From Pseudomonadota bacterium (GTDB lineage Bacteria > Pseudomonadota > Alphaproteobacteria > Rhizobiales > Beijerinckiaceae), in assembly GCA_023452965.1 (NCBI GenBank), contig JAEXUU010000048.1, positions 1 to 6,352 of the forward strand: a DNA stretch of 6,352 nt, given 5' to 3'. Below are positions 1 to 6,352 of this stretch, piece after piece (within the stretch, counting starts at the first letter, position 1; every line of letters starts with the position of its first letter). The notes under the pieces were generated by a model that worked only from the letters and a program-made list of their open reading frames with translations, searched no databases and was not told the origin of the DNA. The position numbers and the translations under genes were made by a program.

Positions 1-2586
<2,586 letters not shown>

Positions 2587-2630
2587 GTCGGGCAGCGCGC
2601 CGGGGTAGTTTTTCTAACGATCGAAAGCGA

Positions 2631-2663
2631 CGGCGCTGGTGTGGATCAATCCGACCGGCGCCG
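2631..2663 (+). promoter_or_regulatory. Strong hairpin in the carB-greA gap (greA leader structure)
   Basis: Bases 2631-2640 (CGGCGCTGGT) pair with 2654-2663 (ACCGGCGCCG) as a 10-bp stem with one G-U pair. The 13-nt apex contains a further GGA/TCC pairing around TCAA. It lies 28 nt before the greA ATG. No run of T follows it on the plus strand (the next bases are CATCGCGTTTCGG), so it is not a canonical intrinsic terminator. It could separate carB from greA by attenuation or processing, or shape the greA leader. The rest of the 105-nt gap holds a TTTTT run at 2609-2613 upstream of the stem and no convincing promoter. The pairing is seen directly; the function is inference. Confidence 0.5.
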
Positions 2664-2691
2664 CATCGCGTTTCGGAACTGGGACGGGACG

Positions 2692-3165
2692 ATGGACAAG
2701 GTTCCTATGACGGCCGGCGGTTTCGCCGCTCTCGAAGTCGAGCTGAAGCAGCGGCAGCAGGTCGAACGCCAACGCATCATTCAGGCGATCTCCGAGGCGC
2801 GCGCCCTCGGCGACCTCTCGGAGAACGCCGAGTATCACGCCGCCAAGGAAGCCCAGTCGCTGAACGAGGGCCGCATCATGGAGCTGGAATCGCTGATCGG
2901 CCGCGCCGATATCATCGATGTCAGCAAGCTGGGCGGCGACACCATCAAATTCGGCGCGACCGTCAAGCTGATCGACGACGACACCGAGGAAGAGAAGCTC
3001 TACCAGATCGTCGGCGAGCCGGAATCCGACGTGAAGTCAGGCAAGGTCTCGATCGGTTCGCCGATCGCGCGCGCCCTGATCGGCAAGAAGGTCGGCGATT
3101 CCGTGCAGGTCAACACGCCCGGCGGCGGCAAGTCCTATGAGGTGGTCGGCGTCGCCTTCCGCTGA
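2692..3165 (+). CDS. greA: Transcription elongation factor GreA
   Basis: GreA enters the RNA polymerase secondary channel and stimulates cleavage of backtracked RNA, letting stalled complexes resume. The 157-residue product has the usual family length. The N-terminal coiled-coil (about 1-75) carries the tip motif [16 protein letters not shown], with D41 and E44 at the same positions as the catalytic-tip acids of E. coli GreA. The C-terminal FKBP-like domain (about 80-157) contains VKFGATV-type and [10 protein letters not shown] motifs and ends near [12 protein letters not shown] chose the ATG at 2692 because it gives the conserved start [11 protein letters not shown] and follows a purine-rich GGGACGGGAC stretch. 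The in-frame GTG at 2641 would add 17 non-conserved residues and falls inside the leader hairpin. It lies 105 nt after carB on the same strand; separate or joint transcription cannot be decided here. Confidence 0.97.
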   Translation: MDKVPMTAGGFAALEVELKQRQQVERQRIIQAISEARALGDLSENAEYHAAKEAQSLNEGRIMELESLIGRADIIDVSKLGGDTIKFGATVKLIDDDTEEEKLYQIVGEPESDVKSGKVSIGSPIARALIGKKVGDSVQVNTPGGGKSYEVVGVAFR

Positions 3166-3174
3166 GCGGCTTTT
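3159..3174 (+). terminator. Possible weak terminator overlapping the greA stop codon
   Basis: CCGC (3159-3162) and GCGG (3166-3169) flank the greA stop TGA as the loop, followed by CTTTT. The stem is only 4 bp and the T run only four bases, so termination would be inefficient. A competing 6-bp stem pairs CGCTGA (3160-3165) with TCAGCG (3174-3179). Only one of the two can form at a time. Confidence 0.3.
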
Positions 3175-3200
3175 CAGCGTCGCTTCCTGGTCGTGGCTCC

Positions 3201-3229
3201 TTGGCCATCCCGGCATCAGCCCCTAGATT
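3201..3229 (+). promoter_or_regulatory. Sigma70-type promoter for the lipoprotein-like triplet
   Basis: TTGGCC (3201-3206) and TAGATT (3224-3229) are separated by exactly 17 nt; each matches 4 of 6 positions of the TTGACA/TATAAT consensus. Transcription would start near 3236, giving a leader of about 25 nt before the ATG at 3261. The leader contains a good ribosome site, GGAG at 3249-3252, 8 nt before that ATG. The position in the only sizeable gap upstream of three close-packed genes supports it. It was found by eye. Confidence 0.5.
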
Positions 3230-3260
3230 GAGGGTGGTGCCTGCCGCCGGAGATGCAGCC

Positions 3261-3743
3261 ATGACCAGCCGTCGCGCTTTTCTCACCGGGTCCGCCGCGC
3301 TAGCCGCAGGCGGGCTCGTTTCGTTTGGGGCGGAGGCGCAGGGCGCACCGGTCGGCGCCATCCGCGTCGACGCCAGCCGTCTCGGCCCGCAAGGCTGGGG
3401 CGAAAGGTCCGCGAGCATCGCGCGTGCCCTCGAGCAGCAGCTCGCCTATCAGCTTGGCGGCCAGCGCCAGCGCGGCGGACCGACGCTTTATGTCACTGTC
3501 CAGGGCCTCTGGCTCGCCAGCTATGCGGGAGGCGGCAGCCCCGGCGATTCGGACAACACCGACAACATGGACAGCGTCGCCGAACTCGTCGACCGTGGTC
3601 GGGTGCTCGCCAGCTACCCGATCCGCACCGCCCTGCTCTCCAGTTTCGGCGGCGCCTGGTACCGGCCCGATGTCGACGAACGCCGCGTTGCGGCGCTGCT
3701 CGAGAACAACGCGCTCTGGATCAAGCGCTATCTCGGTGGCTGA
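3261..3743 (+). CDS. Exported protein of unnamed family, paralogue 1 of 3 (soluble, Tat-like signal)
   Basis: I do not recognise the family. The 160-residue product begins with a twin-arginine-like signal (SRRAFL at 3-8, hydrophobic stretch to about 22) and a signal peptidase I type site after A-E-A26. There is no lipobox cysteine, so the mature protein should be free in the periplasm. The mature part has GAIRVD (32-37), a helix with LEQQLA (57-62), a beta-like stretch TLYVTVQGLWL (75-85), SYAGG (88-92), an acidic loop rich in D/N (96-104), LASYPI (116-121), then GGAWYRPDVDERR (130-142) and a C-terminal helix ending WIKRYLGG. The same block order occurs in the two following genes, so the three are paralogues. 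The ATG at 3261 is chosen because GGAG lies 8 nt upstream and the signal begins at once; the in-frame TTG at 3201 would place 20 residues before it and overlap the promoter. It is probably the first gene of an operon. A periplasmic or envelope role is inferred from the signal only. Confidence 0.85.
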   Translation: MTSRRAFLTGSAALAAGGLVSFGAEAQGAPVGAIRVDASRLGPQGWGERSASIARALEQQLAYQLGGQRQRGGPTLYVTVQGLWLASYAGGGSPGDSDNTDNMDSVAELVDRGRVLASYPIRTALLSSFGGAWYRPDVDERRVAALLENNALWIKRYLGG

Positions 3744-3747
3744 GACC

Positions 3748-4215
3748 ATGCTCGCGCGCCGCGCTTTCCTGATCGGCATTGCCGCCACAACGCTGGCCGG
3801 CTGCCAGACGACTGCGCAGACCGCTCCACCGGTCGCGATCGGCGCGATTCGCGTCGACACCGGCCCGCTGGCCGCCAAGGGCCAGAGCGCCACGGCCGCC
3901 ATGATCAAGCCGATGCTGGAGCGCGAGCTCGCCAGCCTCCGAAGCGGGCATGGCGCAACGCTGCAGGTCACCGTCACCGGCCTTTACCTGACGAGCTATG
4001 CCGGCGGACAGGCGGTCACCATGGGCAATGACACCCTTGAAAGCGAAGCCCGGCTGATCGGCCCCGACGGACGCGAGATCGCCCGCTATCCGATCCTCGC
4101 CATCATGGCTCCGAGTTCCGGCGGCGCCTGGTATCGGCCCGACGTCAATCAGCGCCGGATCGAGGCCCTGGTCGCCAGCAACGCGCAATGGGTCAGGCGC
4201 TACCTAGGTGGTTGA
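3748..4215 (+). CDS. Putative lipoprotein of unnamed family, paralogue 2 of 3
   Basis: A 155-residue product with a short signal (ARRAFLIGIAATT) and a clear lipobox LAGC, giving lipidated C19 followed by Q-T-T. The absence of Asp at +2 suggests outer-membrane sorting by the E. coli Lol rule, which may not hold exactly here. The mature domain repeats the pattern of the previous gene: GAIRVD (32-37), LERELA (57-62), TLQVTVTGLYLTSYAGG (71-87), an acidic/polar loop, IARYPI (111-116), GGAWYRPDVNQRR (125-137), and a C-terminal helix ending VRRYLGG. It matches paralogue 1 most closely at the C-terminus, where the stretch at 4120-4143 is almost base-identical to 3648-3671. The ATG lies 4 nt after the previous stop, with GGTGG (3735-3739, inside the previous gene's last codons) 8 nt upstream, implying coupled translation. 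No function can be assigned; no catalytic motif is seen. Confidence 0.85.
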   Translation: MLARRAFLIGIAATTLAGCQTTAQTAPPVAIGAIRVDTGPLAAKGQSATAAMIKPMLERELASLRSGHGATLQVTVTGLYLTSYAGGQAVTMGNDTLESEARLIGPDGREIARYPILAIMAPSSGGAWYRPDVNQRRIEALVASNAQWVRRYLGG

Positions 4216-4216
4216 G

Positions 4217-4705
4217 ATGATGCTACCGACCCGCCGCCTTTTCGCCCTGGGCGTTGCCGCGGCCCTGCTGGCCGGCTGCCAGACCACGCCGCCGCTCGGC
4301 CCCGGCACCGCGATCGGCACCATTCGCGTCGATGTCTCGCGGCTGGTCCAGCTCGGCGTCGGCCCCCGCGCCGAGGTTGTCAGGACCCGGCTCGAGCAGG
4401 AGCTGGCACGCGATTTCGCCGGAGTGCGTCAGCCTGGCGGCGCGACGCTCACTGTCGCCGTGCGCGGGCTGACCCTGCCGACCTATGTCGGCGGCGATAT
4501 CGATGACGGCGCGACCTCGGACTATCTCGAGAGCCTGGTCACCGTCACCGGCCGCAAGGGCGAGGTGCTGGCGACCTATCCGATCCTGTCGATGAACGGG
4601 GCCGGTGATTCCGGTTTCTGGTTCTCGCCCGGTATCGACGAGCGCCGCGTCGAGCGCCTCATCGTCAATCACGCCGCCTGGATCAGGAAGATGGTGCTCG
4701 GCTGA
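4217..4705 (+). CDS. Putative lipoprotein of unnamed family, paralogue 3 of 3
   Basis: A 162-residue product with signal TRRLFALGVAAA and lipobox LAGC, lipidated cysteine C21, again followed by Q-T-T. The family blocks are all present but more diverged: GTIRVD (34-39), LEQELA (59-64), ATLTVAVRGLTL (76-87), YVGG (90-93), an acidic loop DIDDGATSD, LATYPI (118-123), a changed GFWFSPGIDERR in place of GGAWYRPDVDERR (133-144), and WIRKMVLG at the end. Two ATGs stand in tandem at 4217 and 4220; AGGTGG at 4206-4211 can serve either, and the GTG at 4208 overlaps the preceding gene. The gene starts 1 nt after the preceding TGA. It is the last gene of the triplet and lacks the final second Gly codon of the other two. 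It faces the GNAT gene with only 4 nt between the two stop codons. Confidence 0.85.
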   Translation: MMLPTRRLFALGVAAALLAGCQTTPPLGPGTAIGTIRVDVSRLVQLGVGPRAEVVRTRLEQELARDFAGVRQPGGATLTVAVRGLTLPTYVGGDIDDGATSDYLESLVTVTGRKGEVLATYPILSMNGAGDSGFWFSPGIDERRVERLIVNHAAWIRKMVLG

Positions 4706-4729
4706 GACCTCAGCTGGCGACCGGTCGCC
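4701..4729. other. Two adjacent palindromes at the convergent gene junction (possible bidirectional terminator)
   Basis: GCTGAG-AC-CTCAGC (4701-4714) has perfect 6-base arms and contains the stop codons of both converging genes (TGA 4703-4705 plus; TCA 4710-4712, read as TGA on minus). One base later GGCGACCGGTCGCC (4716-4729) is a perfect 14-base palindrome inside the last codons of the GNAT gene. As RNA each gives a 5-bp stem with a 4-nt loop. No T tract follows on either strand, so classical intrinsic termination is doubtful; RNA-level blocking between the convergent genes is a possible role. Confidence 0.4.
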
Positions 4730-5162
4730 GGATTTCGAACGCGGTCTTGCCGCGCTTGAAGCCGCAGGCCTCGTAGAAGCCGAGCACGGCCTCGTCCTTG
4801 CGCCCGGTCAGCAGCATGACCTTGTAGCAGCCTTCGGCCCAGGCCTGCTCGATCGCCGCCTGGATCACGCGCTTGCCAACGCCGCTTCCACGCAGGCCTC
4901 GTTCGGTGACGACGTTCTCGATGAGTGCGAAGGGCCGCATGTTACGCGTCAGATTGGGCGCGACCACCAGCACGCAGGTCGCGACCACCCGGCCGTCGAG
5001 TTCCGCAACGAGCACGCTCATCATCTCGCTGGAGAGCATCCGGGCCCAGACGGCGGCGGCGGAACCCGTGTCGGGAAGCCGGTCCTCGGCGTTCAGCTGG
5101 GAATAGAGGTCCAGCATCGCGGGCAGATCGCCGGTCGCCGCCCTGCGGATGGTCGGTTGCAT
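4710..5162 (-). CDS. GNAT-family N-acetyltransferase
   Basis: A cytoplasmic acetyl-CoA-dependent acyltransferase of the GNAT fold, 150 residues, a full single domain. It starts MQPTIRRAATGDLPAML, the typical first beta strand and helix. Motif A follows IENVVT (81-86) with the acetyl-CoA phosphate-binding loop R91-G-S-G-V-G96, and motif B appears as the C-terminal GFYEACGFKR (128-137). Residues K114-T119 (KVMLLT) form the strand before motif B. The acceptor substrate cannot be read from the sequence. The ATG at 5162 fits the family N-terminus; a TTG at 5180 would add six residues and overlap the lrp stop by TTGA. No strong ribosome site precedes either, which suggests coupling to lrp, whose stop is 14 nt upstream. 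It shares its transcript with lrp by inference. Confidence 0.92.
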   Translation of the reverse strand: MQPTIRRAATGDLPAMLDLYSQLNAEDRLPDTGSAAAVWARMLSSEMMSVLVAELDGRVVATCVLVVAPNLTRNMRPFALIENVVTERGLRGSGVGKRVIQAAIEQAWAEGCYKVMLLTGRKDEAVLGFYEACGFKRGKTAFEIRRPVAS

Positions 5163-5176
5163 GCCGTGGCCGACGC

Positions 5177-5641
5177 TCAACCCAGCGGCGCGATCGGCTC
5201 GTCCTTGACCCGGTCGAGCGCCAGCGCGGTGCGGACATTGCGGACATTGGGCAGCGCCGTCAGGTCACCGACGAAATCCTGGAAGGCCTTCAGATCGGTC
5301 GCGACGCATTTCAGGATGAAATCGATGTCGCCGGAGAGCGTCCAGCATTCGCGCACCGCCGGCCAGTCGCGGATCCGGCTCTGGAAGGCGGCGAGGTCGG
5401 CCTCGGCCTGGCTGGCGAGATGGACGAAGGCGAAGCAGACCACCTCGATTCCGAGCTTACGCTCATCGAGCTGCGCCCGGTAGCCGGTGATCACCCCCGC
5501 CTCCTCCAGCGCCCTGACCCGCCGCAGGCAGGGCGGCGGCGAAATGCCGACGCGGCTGGCGAGCTCGACATTGGTCATCCGCCCGTCACGCTGCAATTCG
5601 GTCAGGATGCGGAGATCGATCTCGTCGAGCTTGGAACGCAC
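5177..5641 (-). CDS. Lrp/AsnC-family transcriptional regulator
   Basis: A 154-residue DNA-binding regulator of the feast/famine family; relatives sense amino acids and assemble as dimers to higher oligomers. The N-terminal winged helix-turn-helix spans about 4-60: LDEIDLRILTELQRDGR, then TNVELASRVGIS and the recognition helix region SPPPCLRRVRALEEAGVI (34-51). The C-terminal RAM (ligand-binding/oligomerisation) domain covers about 65-145, with the characteristic SGDIDF turn at 103-108. The start is GTG at 5641, not the far-upstream ATG at 6037: GGGAGG lies 6 nt before the GTG on the minus strand, and translation from it gives the standard family length, while the longer frame is antisense to the ELM1-family gene. 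The GNAT gene follows on the same strand. The regulated genes are unknown; autoregulation is usual in the family and the dyad just upstream fits that. Confidence 0.95.
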   Translation of the reverse strand: MRSKLDEIDLRILTELQRDGRMTNVELASRVGISPPPCLRRVRALEEAGVITGYRAQLDERKLGIEVVCFAFVHLASQAEADLAAFQSRIRDWPAVRECWTLSGDIDFILKCVATDLKAFQDFVGDLTALPNVRNVRTALALDRVKDEPIAPLG

Positions 5642-5771
5642 AAATCCTCCCGGAAAAAGGTCGCGCTGGTGTAGACGCAGTGTCCACGCGATACAAGGCG
5701 CAGGCCAAGCCGAGTTCGGCGGGGCGACAATTGGAGCCTCTTCCCGCGGCGCAGCCTGAAAGCTGCCGGGA
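5642..5771. other. Divergent intergenic region between lrp and the ELM1-family gene
   Basis: These 130 bases must hold the lrp promoter (minus) and any promoter of the ELM1-family gene (plus). The lrp ribosome site GGGAGG (minus strand, about 5647-5652) is clear. Apart from the imperfect dyad at 5669-5687 I see no convincing promoter on either strand; the best plus-strand -10 lookalike is GACAAT at 5726-5731, which has no matching -35. Confidence 0.6.
5669..5687 (-). promoter_or_regulatory. Imperfect dyad upstream of lrp, candidate operator
   Basis: Read on the minus strand, GTGGACAC-TGC-GTCTACAC has 8-base arms that match as an inverted repeat at 6 of 8 positions. It is centred about 37 nt before the lrp GTG. 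A poor promoter-like pair TTGTAT-17 nt-TACACC overlaps it. Lrp/AsnC proteins often bind imperfect dyads at their own promoters, so autoregulation, and perhaps control of the divergent plus-strand gene, is possible. The evidence is weak. Confidence 0.25.
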
Positions 5772-6352
5772 ATGGGGCTGGCGTCGGGGGCATCATTCGT
5801 GGGCGAGCAACAGGCTTCAAAAGCCATTCCCACCCTCTGGGTGCTGACCGACGGCAAGGCCGGCGACGAGGTCCAGTGCATCGGCGTGGCCGAGCGCCTC
5901 GGCCTCGTCCCCGAGATCCGCCGGGTCGCCCCGGGGAAGCCCTGGTCCTGGCTGATGCCGCGCGGGCCGATCGACCCACGCGAGGCGCCGGACCGGCCGG
6001 ACAGCCCGCTCCGTCCCCCCTTCCCGGACATCGCCATCGCCTCGGGCCGGCGTGCCGTCGCCTATCTGCGCGCACTGAAGAAGGCCTCGAACGGACGCAG
6101 CTTCACTGTCTTCCTCAAGGACCCGCGTACCGGCACCGGCGCCGCCGACCTGATCTGGGTGCCGCAGCACGACCGCCTGCGCGGCGACAACGTCCTGGTG
6201 ACGATCACCTCGCCGCACCGCCTCGCCCCGACCGCGCTCGCCGCAGCACGCCAGGCACCGCCGCCGGAGCTCGCCGCCCTGCCCTCGCCGCGCGCCGCCG
6301 TGCTGGGCGGCGGCGACAGCCGCCATCACCGCTTCCGGCCGCAGGATATCGA
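5772..6352 (+). CDS. Mitochondrial fission ELM1-family protein (3'-truncated by window edge)
   Basis: About 193 codons are visible with no stop before the window end. The N-terminal block LWVLTDGKAGDEVQC (22-36) and the later WLMPRGPIDPREAP, IASGRRAVAYLRALKKAS, FTVFLKDPRTG, DLIWVPQHDRLRGDNV, TSPHRL and VLGGGDSRHHRF are the hallmark segments of the bacterial ELM1 family (Pfam Mito_fiss_Elm1, PF06258). In plants ELM1 recruits a dynamin-related protein to mitochondria. The bacterial relatives have no established role that I know of; their fold resembles GT-B-type glycosyltransferases, an inference from family knowledge. The start is uncertain: the ATG at 5772 is the first in frame after a stop at 5757-5759 but lacks a good ribosome site, while the GTG at 5799 has GGGGG 8 nt upstream and sits closer to the conserved block. 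The family's full length suggests about half the protein lies outside the window. Confidence 0.9.
   Translation, partial: MGLASGASFVGEQQASKAIPTLWVLTDGKAGDEVQCIGVAERLGLVPEIRRVAPGKPWSWLMPRGPIDPREAPDRPDSPLRPPFPDIAIASGRRAVAYLRALKKASNGRSFTVFLKDPRTGTGAADLIWVPQHDRLRGDNVLVTITSPHRLAPTALAAARQAPPPELAALPSPRAAVLGGGDSRHHRFRPQDI

Noticed and set aside
2641..2691. GTG at 2641 as greA start (17-residue extension)
   Set aside because: The extension is unlike GreA, the ATG at 2692 gives the family's standard N-terminus and length, and the GTG sits in the leader hairpin.
3325..3747. Long N-terminal extension of lipoprotein paralogue 2 read through paralogue 1 in another frame
   Set aside because: It is a low-complexity Ser/Ala/Arg/Pro shadow of paralogue 1; the ATG at 3748 has a ribosome site and an immediate signal peptide with lipobox.
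3300..3977. Minus-strand open frames across the triplet (also 3721-4188 and 4223-4672)
   Set aside because: They are antisense to three genes supported by shared paralogue motifs, and show no domain, start signal or ribosome site.
4605..5674. Plus-strand open frames opposite GNAT and lrp
   Set aside because: They are antisense to two genes with clear domain motifs, have no plausible starts and look low-complexity.
5642..6037. Extended lrp start at 6037, adding 132 residues
   Set aside because: The extension is antisense to the conserved ELM1-family gene, and GGGAGG precedes the GTG at 5641, which gives the usual Lrp length.
5817..6329. Minus-strand open frames opposite the ELM1-family gene
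   Set aside because: The plus strand encodes clear family motifs without a stop; the minus frames are shadows.

Overview
The window looks like ordinary chromosome from a GC-rich alphaproteobacterium. GC is roughly two thirds by eye, with strong G/C preference at third codon positions. CarB carries a roughly 20-residue insertion in its second ATP-grasp half that I associate with alphaproteobacterial CarB. The Lrp recognition region (SPPPCLRRV) and the ELM1-family protein also fit the Hyphomicrobiales (Rhizobiales). A Bosea- or Methylobacterium-like organism is my guess from protein style, not from a search.

Layout, left to right. (1) The 3' four fifths of carB (carbamoyl-phosphate synthase large subunit), entering in frame at base 1 and ending at 2586. 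(2) A 105-nt gap with a strong hairpin, then greA (transcript-cleavage factor). (3) A recognisable sigma70-type promoter, then three tightly packed same-strand genes (3261-3743, 3748-4215, 4217-4705). They encode diverged paralogues of a small exported protein family that I cannot name. Copy 1 looks like a soluble periplasmic protein; copies 2 and 3 are lipoproteins. (4) Two minus-strand genes that meet the triplet tail to tail with 4 nt between stop codons: an Lrp/AsnC regulator followed by a GNAT acetyltransferase, probably one lrp-GNAT transcript. (5) A 130-nt divergent region, then the 5' part of a plus-strand ELM1-family gene (PF06258-like) that runs off the right edge and is open to base 6352.

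Functional picture. carB supplies carbamoyl phosphate for pyrimidines and arginine, and greA rescues backtracked RNA polymerase. Both are housekeeping genes with no mechanistic link. The tandem triplet is the least explained part of the window: a cell-envelope family that duplicated in place and diverged, including in how it is anchored. The lrp-GNAT unit may respond to amino-acid status, but its targets cannot be read from the sequence. I see no mobile elements, CRISPR arrays, tRNA or rRNA genes, and no sign of recent horizontal transfer. No gap between genes exceeds 300 bases.
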